NCBI GenBank assembly: GCA_023653785.1 | Contig: JAMKCH010005374.1 | Span: forward strand, 1-64,000 | Origin: Ophioderma brevispina | Lineage: Eukaryota > Echinodermata > Ophiuroidea > Amphilepidida > Ophiodermatidae | Reading direction: 5' to 3' | Length of the DNA stretch: 64,000 nt | In this document: positions 23,950-35,560 of the stretch, one piece after another | Layout: every line of letters starts with the position of its first letter | How positions within the stretch are numbered: the stretch's first letter is position 1 | Program-made: the position numbers and the translations under genes | Notes under the pieces: generated by a model | What the model saw: the letters and a program-made list of their open reading frames with translations, nothing else | Told to the model about the DNA's origin: nothing | The model's database searches: none

Positions 23950-24490
23950 TGTGCACCATACACACCTGTGTCCTTACCAGAGCTACATTGTGGGGTAATT
24001 AGTAAAAGAAATCAATATGAACATTGTGGGGTTATTGTACTTGTGGGTGATTTTTACTTGACCTGTGGGGTTATTTCTACAGATACATATGTTACGAATT
24101 GTCCTATAACGGAATAACTGTAATGTAGTATTGAGGTTCATCCGTTTAAACGAGTAGAAATGAGGATTTTTTTTTTCGAGTCTTAGTTAATTGTTTAAGC
24201 CTGCGGCGCAATCTTCTTGGCTAAGAAAAGTGAGAAAAACTCTAAAAAAAAATGAAAAAAAAAAAAAACTGAAAAAAATTGAAAAAATCTTGAAAAATGT
24301 ATAAAAAAGTGTCTTTTTAAGAGAAGGAGAAAAAATCTCAAAACTATATAGGTTTTGCATTCTTCCTGATATAGTTTTGAAAAAAAGTGTATTTTCTGAA
24401 AAAAATGTCTAAAAAAGTGTCTTGTTAAGAGATTTTTTAGCAAAAACCCCACAATGTAGCTCTGTAAGTAGTATGGTGCACACATGCCCA
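23950..24490. mobile_element. inverted-repeat (MITE-like) element
   Basis: The ends are inverted copies: AGAGCTACATTGTGGGG at 23979-23996 pairs with CCCCACAATGTAGCTCT near 24447-24464. Pairing extends outward through GTGCACCATAC on both sides, with a ~10-base insertion in the left arm, and into CA/GT-rich flanks. The interior is A-rich with repeated TCTGAAAAAAATG-like words. A 162-codon minus-strand frame here is Phe/Lys-rich composition noise. No target duplication was pinned down. Confidence 0.55.
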
Positions 24491-25689
24491 CACAAACAAC
24501 ACACACACACACATACCACACAAAACATAACTTAGGACGGTTCCCTTTTGACCAAAAAACATTCTTTATGGGTCTAAAAGTGTTATTGTTTGATGAAACG
24601 AAACGAAACAAGCTCATTGGAGCATTAGATCCACGCTTTATTCCGTCGTAGAACAACAGGTGACTCAACATAAATTGATTCAACTCTTGATCCCAAGATA
24701 ATATATCTTAAAAAGCTACCTTTTTAACATGAGTGTGTCGTGATGAGTATGGAGAGCAAGGTCGGGGTGTGGAGAGTGTCTAGGAATATGCTTCTACAAG
24801 GTTCATCTCACATCAGAAAATGCCAAATTCAGGTTATTTCTGAAAGAGCAAAAACAAAAAACACCGATCGAGCACAAAACCTAAGTCTAAGAAGTGCCTT
24901 GAAGGGAAATACTCACTCACTTGCATGCTATAGGCATATTAGAAGTTTGCTTGTTTCCAAAGGACCACATAGATTTGGTAAAGATTATGTTCTTTTAGTA
25001 ATTTTATGGCGTATGTTGACTCACAAGAATTGCCCAATGTAAGATGGGCATCAGAGATTTATAATTGCGGCAATAAAAATGTTTGAAGGTGAAATTTGGC
25101 TAACAGAAAAAGCAAATCACAAAGAGATCTGAAGTAGCTCATTAGTAATTCATTTAAGGCACATGAAAATACGATTTTTGAGTTTTATCGTTACCAACCC
25201 GCATCGCTTTTTGGAGACAAGAAATACTGTGTCAAGATTCCCAGGGATTTTTTTTTTTTGACAACACCAGTATAGGACATCAACTCCAATGCTGTCACCA
25301 AGGGGGAAAGCAAGCTCAGTAATTTGTGGGTGTGGCTATTTTGTGACCCACTTGGACACATCGGACCTGATGAATCAGAGACTTTATCCATAGCAGGGTC
25401 ATGGTGTGTAGTTAGTCAAAAACTGGCCACACCCGTCATTTGTGCCATGCTGTGACAAAAACATTGTCATTTTTTGTGGAAGGATACAGGTCTCTGATGT
25501 TCAGGTTCGGCACATTTTTTTTTATTTCTTATGATCAATGCAAGGGTGGGTGACAAACATGTAACTCTGTCAATCTAACACATATTGAGACCATCAATTC
25601 TTGCATCCAACTTTTTACCCAACACATCCGACTGGCACAACTAGCAAATGATCCTACTTCAGTTGCCAAATTTTGCTGTTGGACTTCAT
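24491..25689. other. no supported gene
   Basis: A plus-strand 100-codon open frame at 24740-25042 (N-terminus MESKVGVWRVSRNM) stands alone, with no splice or family signal. I leave it uncalled. Confidence 0.35.
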
Positions 25690-26440
25690 GAAACCTATTT
25701 CACTTTTTTAGGCAGTGCTGGGAGTTGCTGGTGGGATGTTCTCCCCTCAGGACACCCATTTCTGTGCATTTCCACTGGGCCGGGGCCCTTCACCTCAGAT
25801 CACCAGTAAGGGACGGCTGCCGATTTGCCGTGAGATGTCCTAGTAGCCATTTAGTATCCCACCATGGCTGACAGTGGGGGGAATTTGGGAAGTTCCTTCC
25901 CAGGAAAGTTGGCCATTTGGATGGAAACTTGGCCATTTGAAGGGAAATTACACATAAGATATGGCGGGAAATCTGTGAGAAAATGCGACTATCTTCCCCG
26001 GGAAATAACATTTTATTCGCGCCCTGTATCACCACCATGCCTACTTTCCCAAAGTCTTCCCGGTTCTTCCCCCCGAATGGTAGTGTAAACGTTGACCTTC
26101 CGTTTGGCAGGTGTGTCACGGTCAATTTTCCACCGCAGAAGTAGAGGGACATACAAGTCATTGGCTTTGGCCTTGCACTGTATGCTTCCCCCTCCAGGAG
26201 ATGGCTGTGACCCCAAACTGCTGCCAAGTTGCTTGGTCAGACATCTCCCCAGGAGACCCATTGCTGCCCATTTGGTGGGTCTTCAACGCTCTTTCCATCC
26301 AGCGAAAAATGCCCACGGACGGCAACCCAAAGCATATGGTGCCTATTTGCCAGTTGGCTTCAGGAGATACGTTTTTGTAGTCGTGCCTTGCATTGCACTG
26401 GGACGTGTTGTCGGGAGCAACCTGCTGTGTTAAGGGTAAA
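25690..26440 (-). other. GC-elevated block with overlapping open frames; possible frameshifted exon
   Basis: GC content rises clearly relative to both flanks, and several frames on both strands stay open for 80-145 codons. The most protein-like reading is on the minus strand. From about 26425 (after an acceptor-like TTACCCTTAACACAG) it includes NARHDYKNVSPEANWQIG and GLPSVGIFRWMERALK. After a one-frame shift near 26165 it includes KANDLYVPLLLRWKIDRDT and PAKRKVNVYTTIR. A frameshift would fit either a pseudogene or an assembly indel. No family is recognised. The alternative is a CpG-bearing non-coding or transposon segment. Confidence 0.27.
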
Positions 26441-26442
26441 AA

Positions 26443-26488
26443 TGGACCAAATTTGTTTTTTGATGTCATGCAATGTCAATTTGGTCCA
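26443..26488. repeat. small hairpin
   Basis: TGGACCAAATTTG and CAATTTGGTCCA form a 10-12 bp inverted repeat around a ~21-base loop, just outside the GC-elevated block. It may be a short foldback remnant. Confidence 0.55.
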
Positions 26489-26499
26489 CTTTAATGACA

Positions 26500-27859
26500 A
26501 ATAGAATTGAAATTATCTAAATCTTTTTAATGTACCTCATTTTTTATTTAGTTCAGTTGAGATTGATTAATGATTGTCAGGCAACCTGTCCAGTCTTTTG
26601 ATAAATTATAATTAATAAAATAAGGCTGCATAAGGGTTTTTTATCTTTGGAACTTGAAAGTTACAATTTACTACCCCCTACGTATGATAGCTGGGAAGCT
26701 GATAAAATTCTCTTTCATATACCCTGGAATAGAATCGTTGGACTATATCAAAACATAATTCACACAAAGCTGCTCACTCTGGTAGTTGATGTTCATAATG
26801 CCCAAAAATTGGAAATCACTTGATATGATACATTAAATCCTTGTTTAAGGTAGATTATCTCCTACCGGCGTCGTGCCCAGATCTTGTTTGAAATTCTCAT
26901 GAAATGTTGGTATTGGTGGACAAGAAACATGTGTGCCAAGTGTTAAGTCATTTTTTCAAAAGGCATTTTAAGATATGTCACGTATGCGTTTGCAAATTCC
27001 CATAGACTTGTACAGGGGGCCTGATTTTGGCAGTATAGAACAATTAACCAAATAGGGGCAAATTTTGTGAAAACCTACACATTTTATTCAATTATTTTCA
27101 AGTAATTGATGAATTAAAGATGTTGTTTGTTTTATGATTAAAGACATTCAAAAATCCTGTACATTTTTTTTCTTTTTATGTTGGTGTCATAAAAACCAGA
27201 ACTGGTGGTTTCAACAACACTTTTTTGTTGAAGTATTTCTAGAAATACTGAAGTTTATCCACTTTTCATAATTATTTCCTAGAAGAAACTACAACGCCCT
27301 TATTGATGAATAATGTTCATATGAAAGGAAATGCAAATTTTGGAAATTCTCACGTTGATTTTGCCGATTGACGTGTTCTATTTGAATAATAGGTGTTTTT
27401 TATTTTTCCCCCAAATTATTTTTCCCTAATAATTTGTTTCTAGAGAATTAACACTTGACTTGAAAAAGCCCACGTGAGATTTTCGGTATTTTGTTTATAT
27501 ACACTCCCTCACTTTCAGCTTAAAGCAACCTTCCATTTAGGGCTGGGATCCATTATTTATTGTAAAAATTGGGAAGTTTTAGAAATAATAAAAAACTAAA
27601 ACAAATCATGCAGTCTTGCAAATCAAACCAGAGCATCAGATGATGCAGTACCTATATATGATGCCATTCAAAGCAACAACAAACATACTTCCCCGCCCCC
27701 CCGTTTTTAAAGTCCTTTATCTAATAATTTACAAAAGAAAATTGCACATTACTACAATTTTGGTTTATGATAATCAAACCTGGAAAGGGTGATCACTTTA
27801 TAAATACCGGATAACTGAAAAGCGCCAACCAATACTTTCCTGACAGGTCCCCTTTAAGA
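26500..27859. other. no recognisable feature
   Basis: Unremarkable AT-rich intergenic or intronic sequence. A C run (CCCCGCCCCCC) sits at 27691-27703. No exon could be supported. Confidence 0.4.
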
Positions 27860-28100
27860 AGGGATTTTGTGGGGATCCCATGCTGCATCACATGACTTAT
27901 TGATGTGAAATGTCCCAAAAACCTGTGCTTTGTGGGATGAACTCAATACACTCTGAGATAGCAGTTTGTTTGTAAGGCCACTTATGCCTGGTTGGAGTGA
28001 GAGAATTTGGGTTGTTTCAAGTTAAACCAGTGGCAAGGTTAAAGGGAGCCAAGCACATGTTGCTTATTGTCATCATTAAGTTGCACTTCATAGACCCTGC
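27860..28100 (+). repeat. dispersed repeat R27, copy 1
   Basis: Matches 31610-31830 in the same orientation. Shared words are GGGGATC.CAT, TTATTGA(T/G)GTGAAATGT, CCAAAA, GCATTGTGGGATG-like bases, CTC..ATAG.AG, TAAGGCCACTT, TGGAGTGAGAGAATTTGGG/TTAGAGAATTTGGGC, TGTTTCAAGTTAA and CAAGGTT. Non-coding interspersed element, family unknown. Confidence 0.6.
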
Positions 28101-30485
28101 TATGATTTCAAATACCCAACCTAGGGTCAGAGGCCTGGCCATACAAGGACACTTTAATGCATTATAAAGTGTGCTCTGATTTGCAAGCCAACATAATTTA
28201 GTTCAGTATACTTTGGTAAAAGTGAGAAGTAGAATGAAGTGCATGTGGAAAAAATTCTTCTTTCTTTGATTATGGAAAGAACTTTCCATAATAAAAGGCA
28301 AAACAAATGAAACTGGCTAATAAGAGATAGCCTGATAATGGAATATCATGAGGCCCTACTGCATGTTATTAGGTCACAATGAATGAAAACTACATCTTTA
28401 AGAAACTTGTTTAACTTTTTATATCAATAACAGGTTCTTCACAATAAAGAAACAAAACTTCAATTTTATTTAAAATGTATTACTTGTGAGTCAGTATGCC
28501 TACTTAATCTACATTTTACTTACTTTTACAGATTATTTTCAATGTAGTAGCTTGAGGTCAGATTTGCAGTTATAATGTAGGCCTACTTGATTTTTACAAA
28601 CAATGCAGAATGGGAAATAATAAACCGCACCATACTTTTGATATGTTAATCACAGCTCTCAATTGAATACATTTTCCTCTAAATTTGATTGATTCCACAA
28701 GTACTTTAGAATGCTGATGTAGGCCCTACTATTAATTTATCTTTTGTTTCTTTCTGTGTTCAAAATCTGTTAACTTGTTATATATCTTTTAATTCTGTTA
28801 ACACTTCAAAGAGTACCTGCCTGGAACAAATTTGGGTTTTCACACCTAACAAAAACATTCACCCAATGCCAATATACAACTTTTTCCAGATCAAGTGTAA
28901 ATGAAATAGTCTAGTAGAAATATGTTTTCTTATTGATATGGCAATAACCTTTGTGTGAAAAGACACATGGACTTTAGTCCTTTGTCTTTTTACACTATAT
29001 TTAATTTGCCACATTACATAAGAAACAAATTTAACAGAAGAGTCCCATTTAAAAGGACTCTGCCCTAAGATCTAGCTTCACTTCCAACTAGGCTTGATTT
29101 TGCATATACCCTGAACACTTTACAATAGGGTACAAACTGAAAGATCTTACCCTCTTTGAATTTCCATCATACACGTACTTCAGTAATAAATTACTATATA
29201 AGTTTCATGATGATGACTACCTTGTTTTCACATGCTTTACTTTACATAAATTCTCTATTAGGCAACAGCTATCTTTTCAGCTAGTCTTTATTTCCAAGCT
29301 AACATAAAAGGTTACTTCTTTTGTTCTTACCGGTAAATTTATTTATCACATGCTATTTGAAATCTAATCACATGACGCAACATTCAACACATTTGGCTTT
29401 TCGTGATCCACAGCTCACCCTTGACTTTACCCAAAGGAGTGAGATTTTTACATCATCTGACCCGTTAGCCTAATGTATAGCATGTTGCCTAATCAAACTT
29501 GCAAATTCGATCTACTCTGGAAGAAATTATTCATTTTGTATTTCTGTCTGTACCGTAAAAAGGAACCAGAAATTATAACACAGTGTCCTTGGCCTCTGGG
29601 GCACCGTGATATAAACATTTGTTAATAACATCACCCAACCGCCTCATCAAATCACTGAAATTTTTGGAATTAATCTTTTTTCTCTCGGGATATATACTGA
29701 ACCATAAACAAATGAAGTGTTATAGCACAAAATGCACCTTAATTGATTTGAAGTGGCCTGCATTATCTGAAATGACCTTACTGCAACTTGTTTACTTTTA
29801 AAGGGTCCTTTAAAAATTTTCAGTACTAAAGGGAAGGGCGTTCCCAGTTTTTTAAAGCCGGGTGTTTTTACATTTTTAAATGCATCCAGAGTATGAGAAA
29901 ATTCCCCCCTGAAATGAACAGCCAAAATTTTTATTTTTATGTGTATCGATAATACAATGCGCCTTAATCATTGCAATAGTAAAGGTTACTTCATTGTCAT
30001 AACGTAATTTAACTAATGATTATAATTTGAAATCACAAAATCATCCCACATTACTCTGGGCTGTGGTATTTTTTTTAAATTAATGTTCACTGACCATTAC
30101 TTTTTTTCTTCAAGTGACATGAGGCTATTCATAGCCAATCTTCTGTAAACTTTATGACATTCACAGTGTATTAAGTACTGCTGTTTAACTCACCCGAACC
30201 ACAAAATGTTGCAAATTTTAATGGGCAATGACTTTTAAATCAATATTTGTTGTTTATGGAAAACCCGTTTATTTGCTTTTTTTTTCAACTTCAAGGAACA
30301 GCAATATTTTTGCTGGTATAATATTTTAAGCTTCGAGATGTCAATCGGTCAGACATGATCCATGTGGACCTGCATACAGGAGTTTGCCATCTTGTTGGTG
30401 AATCTTTTTACACACACTTTAATGAAAGTAATTCATACTTCTTCATTCTAATTTGTTCCCTATTAGAAACCCAACGTTGTTTGGT
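28101..30485. other. no recognisable gene
   Basis: About 2.4 kb of AT-rich DNA. Short open frames at 29619-29925 on both strands have no splice support. No repeat with a partner in this window was found. Confidence 0.4.
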
Positions 30486-30864
30486 AGGGACGTGCCACCA
30501 CGACTCTGGAAGTAGGACCCATAGCTATAACCATTTTTTTAGCCACAAAAGGGCCCATAGCTATACCCGAGATATGCAAATTTTAGGGCGCAAATTTACC
30601 CAAATTTGCCCTTTCAACACCCCGCAAAATTTGACATTTTAAAAGCAAATTGGACAATTTTTGGCTTCAGAGTGAGGAATTTGACTTATTTTCCAACAAT
30701 TGTTAAAAATTTTTTGATTTCCGTTGAGAAAATGCGGCTATTTTCCAACAATTTCAGAAAATTTTGAAACAACGACCCTTGAGCTATACCAAATTGGCAT
30801 GAAAAATGGGGGTCATTAATATCCCAAAGGCTGAAAATGGGACCGACGTCTGTGGCACGTCCCT
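30486..30864. mobile_element. MITE with AGGGACGTGCCAC ends
   Basis: Terminal inverted repeats AGGGACGTGCCAC (30486-30498) and GTGGCACGTCCCT (30852-30864) bound a ~379-bp AT-rich element. Pairing continues inside as CGACTCTGG..GGACCCATAG versus GGGACC..GACGTC. The interior has repeated CCATAGCTATA and TTTTCCAACAATT words. No coding. Target duplication is unclear. The element lies in the presumed intron next to the exon candidate at 30911-31122. Confidence 0.7.
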
Positions 30865-30910
30865 GTCTGTCATGTGTTTGTCTCCCCTCCCCCCCCCCCC
30901 TGGACTTAAC

Positions 30911-31122
30911 CTGTAGTTTCACTTTCATAACATTTATTGTCATTTGTGTAGTATCACTTTGGGCGTAATTTGCAAATGGTGAGATATCACTAGAACTAAA
31001 TTTTCTGAAGTCATGGTCCACCTCTGGTGGCAATTTACCCTGCCCAAGGACAATCTCCTGTGTTGTGTCAACTGTCCACAGATGACTTGTGGCGTTGATA
31101 ACAGAGTATTTAAAATGGTCAA
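30911..31122 (-). CDS. candidate internal exon, unidentified protein
   Basis: On the minus strand a T-rich acceptor (TTTTGTTATTAG) precedes 212 bp, and CTACAG followed by GTTAAG is a good donor. The first two bases complete a codon, and the remaining 70 codons are open to the donor (phase 2 in, phase 0 out). The other two frames contain stops. The peptide includes HFKYSVINATSHLWTVDT, IVLGQGKLPPEVDHDFRKF and NYAQSDTTQMTINVMKVKL, a non-repetitive, balanced composition typical of a globular domain. N-x-S/T at NATS would suit an extracellular protein. I recognise no family. Upstream exons would lie at higher coordinates. Confidence 0.5.
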
Positions 31123-31236
31123 CTAATAACAAAATTACTAAAATAGCCTATCATATAAAACTCGAACTAATATACAAACCGATTTCAACCATCGACCTTT
31201 CAAATGGGCTAATTTTAACCCCACTATAATACCAGA

Positions 31237-31238
<2 letters not shown>

Positions 31239-31274
<36 letters not shown>
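31239..31274 (+). repeat. 36-base poly(A) run
   Basis: An uninterrupted A run between CCAGACT and GGTTTTAC. It could be a retroposon tail or an expanded simple repeat. No upstream retroposon body or flanking target duplication was recognised. Confidence 0.8.
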
Positions 31275-31276
<2 letters not shown>

Positions 31277-31609
31277 TTTTACAAAACACTTTTAGATCCC
31301 CTAAAAACTCTTGAAAAAGCAAAACAATTTCACATTCAGTAATATGTGCCAAGCACAAGGTTAATTAATCATGCAATTCCCAGAACTACCTGGTTGCATT
31401 TAACCTTGCTTCATAGTAGCAGAGGGTGTTTTGAACCTAATCCATAATACATTGCAATGTGCCTATAAATGTTTCTGTAGCTAAACATATGTCATTAAAT
31501 TAGGCCGTGTAAAGAAGTTTAATGACCACAAAACATTCTTATAATTTTTTTAAAGTACTAGTGTTTGTGTGTGCAGACGGGTGTAAAAGGTCGGTTTATT
31601 TATTAAAAA

Positions 31610-31830
31610 TGGGGTTTTTTGAGGGGATCACATTCCGGATACATGCATGGATTATTGAGGTGAAATGTACCAAAACTGATGCATTGTGGGATGGGCTAAA
31701 ATTATGCTCTCATAGTAGCTGTGGTGTTTCTAAAGGCCACTTGATATTGATTTGTTGAAGTTAGAGAATTTGGGCTGTTTCAAGTTAACAGTGCAAGGTT
31801 GAAGTTCAAAGCATATTATTATAGTGCGCT
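31610..31830 (+). repeat. dispersed repeat R27, copy 2
   Basis: Second copy of the element at 27860-28100, same orientation, ~3.75 kb away. It contains GAGGGGATCACATTC, TTATTGAGGTGAAATGTACC, GCATTGTGGGATGGGCT, TAAAGGCCACTTGATA, TTAGAGAATTTGGGCTG and TTTCAAGTTAACAGTGCAAG. A 78-codon open frame crosses it by chance. Confidence 0.6.
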
Positions 31831-33333
31831 TTTGAACCATGTTGAACTTGCAGTTGGTTGAATGAGACTTCATAACTAATCACTATCGTACAGGAACAAC
31901 TGGGAATTGTGTAAAGTACACATGTACAAGGCACAGGGAACTTAGACACTGGAGAAAGATCTTGGTGGGAAAACAATAACAAACTACCCTTCGGGCAATA
32001 ACATAACTATCATCTACTTAGATACTCAATGAATTCAATGGCCAAGTGGTTATCAGACTAGGCTGCAAATGCACTGCCTCTCTAGGTCAGCATTAGATGA
32101 TATGCATGGCTTTCCGCTTCACACAGCATGCATCTACATGTAGACAACAAACAATTCCAGCAATCAATCTTTGCCAACCAACACAATTCATGCCCAAAAA
32201 CATAAAATGTACAACAAAATGCCCCAAAACGCAACATCTGTCCTCAAATTTTTCAAAAACTCCACAACATAACCTTTTCAAAGAAATGTCATTCCTTGCA
32301 TACCTGCCAGTTTCAAAAGATGGACCAGACAATGAAGACTATTTATGGAAGAACTTGGGTTTCCTATCTAATTTGCTACGTTTGATGACAATAGCCTATA
32401 CTTTATCGGCCTAAAATTGTGGAGGAGATTTCAATCCTTACCATAGTCAAGTTTGGACTAAGTTGATTCAGGGGTTTTGATTTATGGTCATTTTTCTGTA
32501 AGAGACCATTTTATCCGCTGATCCTACCTAAAGACAACTATCGTGATTTTGAAAAAATATTTCAAATTGCAGGAATAGCTTAAGTGAAGGATAAGTCTGG
32601 ATAATTCCATAGTTACTTTTTCCCAACTGAAGATTGACAGAAAAGGAAAAAACGGCAGTGTTCCAAGATACGATTCTCCATTCAATTCGTGTTCTAGTCA
32701 GTGTCCGTAGCGGACGTAATGACTAAAATTTCCGATTTTGTCCTTATTAGGCTTTGCTTCTGGCTTATCAGTTGCAGGTTGTTAGGATAAACCTGGTACT
32801 TATTAAATACATCAGATCGATTTTTGATGACTCTTCGATTTTTCTGATTTAGCAAATTACTGATAGTGCTTTAAGATAAATCTTATTATATTGGAAGACC
32901 AGCATGCCAAGAACAAATTGCGATAACAAAAACCTAACACCTGAGCGAACAGATTTTGTTTTGGGTTTCTATTCTGAGTAAACCAATTAGCCTATCTGTC
33001 TGCATGCACAGCACCTTGGTCACAATTTTTTGCTACACCAACTGGCCCATTTGTGTTGATATGACTTACCATGATGGTGCTTCCTGTGGTCCCTTAAAAT
33101 TCTCCTTGATCTTGATCTTGGTAAGTACCATCATACTTGCATATAAATGGTATTCCTAGAAAGAATGATATACCTTGTTCATTTCTTTTATTGCTGACGA
33201 ACATTATCCAAGGTGTTTGGTTAATCAGTATTAATAATAAGTAATAATCATAAATGGCCTCCTCCACCATTTCCTTTTACTCCATAGAAGCCCAAAATGG
33301 ATGATTGGGTATGTAGCAACTTTGTTGATCAAT
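31831..33333. other. no supported gene
   Basis: Contains a plus-strand stretch around 32305-32410 that reads PVSKDGPDNEDYLWKNLGF after an acceptor-like CATACCTGCCAG. There is no donor and no homologous copy, so I do not call an exon. The rest is AT-rich spacer. Confidence 0.35.
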
Positions 33334-33512
33334 TGGATCGATAAGCCTAATTAATTGGTCGGCTAATGAGTTGCAACAATATTGGGCGAGATGCAGTGGA
33401 GCCCAATATTTTAAAACTCTAGCGAGATCTCCCTCCCCCCAATTAATATTGGGCGTAAATCATCCATTTTATCATTATCATGTTTTGGATCCGATATTTC
33501 ACACACTTGATA
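33334..33512 (-). repeat. dispersed repeat, copy 2 (inverted relative to 348-520)
   Basis: Reverse-complement partner of 348-520, with TGGATCGATAAGCC, ATTGGTCG, ATGAGTTGCAA, AATATTGGGCGAG, GATGCAGT, GAGCCCAATATTTTAAAACT, CCAATTAATATTGGGCG, ATGTTTTGGATCCGATATTT and CACTTGATA. The two copies are ~80-85% alike by eye. Confidence 0.65.
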
Positions 33513-34556
33513 CTATTCAAAACATTATAATGCCACATTGTCCTCTTTCTCAGACGATCCTGTCCTGGGCATCCAGTATGATCCTTTATACACAACACAC
33601 AAAATTATCTTGTCATTTGAATGGGGATATGTAATCCCATGTCATTAAATCTTGAGACTAGTTCCCAAAAATTTCTCAGGAGGGAAGAGTTCCCATAAAA
33701 AGTCACTATTTCCCCATCCATCACAGGGCATTGGTATCTTGCATCGGCCCGTGCCTCATGGTGGATTGATCTGACCCGATCATTGACCCGACCTTTGACA
33801 CTTCATCGATCATATCGTCTGCTTAATATTTGCTTGTTACATGTGACCACAGGTGGACATTTTTTTGAATTTTTGATCAGAGCACTCTCAATGGCAGTAT
33901 CTTATTTGATACTATGAGTGCCTGATTTGACCCATTTTTATCTCCAAATTACATTTTATTTTGCAACTTACAACCATGAAGAAAGAATAAAAGATTATTC
34001 TTAAAATTCCTCTCAATTTGAGAAGAATATACTTGAATGCAGTGAATTCTAACTAGCGACCCTTCTATATTGTAATACACATAGGCACATGATGTCTCAC
34101 ATCTATTGTAAGCATACTGGGTGCATAAGTTAATAGGTACACAGTTACATTAATGAAGTGGAATCTTTTGTTGGAAACTTTTGAAACGATTCTGAAACTG
34201 TTCCGTCCTCCCAACAAAGTTGAATGTGGTATCAGAAGTCTTGCCAATTCCCAACAATTGATGGGATTGGGGGGAGAGTAAGTGAAGTGAAGGGTTGGGG
34301 CTTTTCAATTGAGTGAGAACAGGGGTTTGTAGGCTCTTAACTCTGGCCCAAGTGAGCAATGTAGCAAAGTTGTGGTGACCTGTTTCCAACTCATTTTTTT
34401 CCAAGATTGTAGAATAAGGGTTGATGGAAGAAACAATGTCAATTTGGAAACCCCCAGGCAGGCCTGAATCACTTCCTACTTGGTTTTAAATCATAATTCC
34501 AAGTCCCAACCAGCATAACGATCTGTCTTGCACACTGGCTCTCTGATGACCTCTTT
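33513..34556. other. no firmly supported gene
   Basis: Mostly AT-rich. A minus-strand frame at 34150-34404 (84 codons, including HHNFATLLTWARVKSLQT) is protein-like but has no usable splice sites. Confidence 0.35.
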
Positions 34557-34681
34557 TCATTCACTTTTAACATATTTTTGCAACATTGCACCCATTGGGT
34601 GGGGGGAGAGAAACAATTTACTATTGGTGATTTCATCATCAATGACAATAGCCTTAAGATAATACAGTTCTTCTGGACAAA
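34557..34681 (-). CDS. candidate terminal or 3'-truncated exon, unidentified
   Basis: A clear minus-strand acceptor (CCTTGTTTAATTTACAG) opens a frame of 40 codons after two phase bases. It runs to TGA, with an alternative donor (AAAA then GTGAAT) just before the stop. The peptide starts CPEELYYLKAIVIDDEITN and continues LFLSPHPMGAMLQKYVK. The EEL..LKAI core is loosely like a nuclear-receptor ligand-domain helix, but the following residues do not fit, so I give no family. A 149-bp hAT-type MITE sits 58 bp upstream in the presumed intron. The exon-like series at 35.0-36.7 kb lies upstream on the same strand. Confidence 0.38.
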
Positions 34682-34738
34682 CTGTAAATTAAACAAGGAT
34701 TTATGCCCACCAGTCAACCCTTTTCAGGAACACATCTT

Positions 34739-34887
34739 GTAGAAGACTTTTCATATAGAAGTCCATTGATGCAAATTAAGTATTACACTTGATTCCTCAT
34801 AGCGCTGTATGACTTGTGCAGTAGTGGCTTGTCGGAATGATGGTAATTACCTCTTTGCATCATGGACTTCTATATGAAACGTCTACC
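34739..34887. mobile_element. 149-bp hAT-type MITE with 8-bp TSD
   Basis: Perfect direct repeats CACATCTT (34731-34738 and 34888-34895) flank the element, as expected for hAT insertion. The arms are inverted repeats of ~33 bp: GTAGAAGAC..TTTCATATAGAAGTCCAT..GATGCAAA on the left, and TTTGCATCATGGACTTC..TATATGAAACGTCTAC on the right. Nearly the whole element folds into one hairpin with a ~75-base loop. No coding. Confidence 0.82.
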
Positions 34888-35560
34888 CACATCTTGACAG
34901 CAAAACAGCATACTGTCCAATTGCAAACATCACATTATACAAAGAGTAAATCCCCATGAGGAAGACATTGATTAAGTTCTTATAACATGGCTACTTTCTC
35001 CCAATTCCTCACCTTTTGATGCTTAGATCTCCATTTCGTAAGTGGCTTCACTTGTCCTGATTAGTGAACACAGTTAAACCACTGATGATGGTAACTGGCT
35101 GTGTAGAGGCTTCCATGCTGACCCTCCGTGCCCTATCTCATGGTCTGTATTTACTCCGCCAACCTTGTAACAAGAAGATACCTAAATAAAAAACAAAAAT
35201 ACATGTGGAATAATTTACTTTAACTACAGTACCATCTGATGACAGCACAGTTGTGTAGGAGGCTTCATGCTGACCCTCATGTGGCCTACTTCATGGTCTG
35301 TAGTGTACTGCCAACCTGTAGAAGACACCCAAATAAGAAAACAAGAAGACCGTTTTAGTGAACACAGTACCATCTGCTTTGTGGGGGCGTGTAGGCGCTT
35401 CATGTTGACCTTCATGGCCTATCTCATGGTCTGTAGTGTACTGCCAACCTGTAGAAGACACCTAAAATAAGAAAAAAACAGAAATACATTTATAATCAAC
35501 TACCTTGAAGTCAGTACAGCTACATCACGGTTTCATGTTGACCATCCGTGGACACATCAG

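Noticed and set aside
24195..24683. 162-codon minus-strand ORF
   Set aside because: It lies across an A-rich inverted-repeat element and consists mostly of Phe/Lys from homopolymers.
31239..31274. Processed pseudogene or LINE tail
   Set aside because: A 36-A run is present, but no coding body, poly(A) signal or target duplication was found next to it.
34557..34681. Assignment to the nuclear-receptor ligand-binding domain
   Set aside because: Only the EEL..LKAI core is similar. The expected downstream helix residues are absent.
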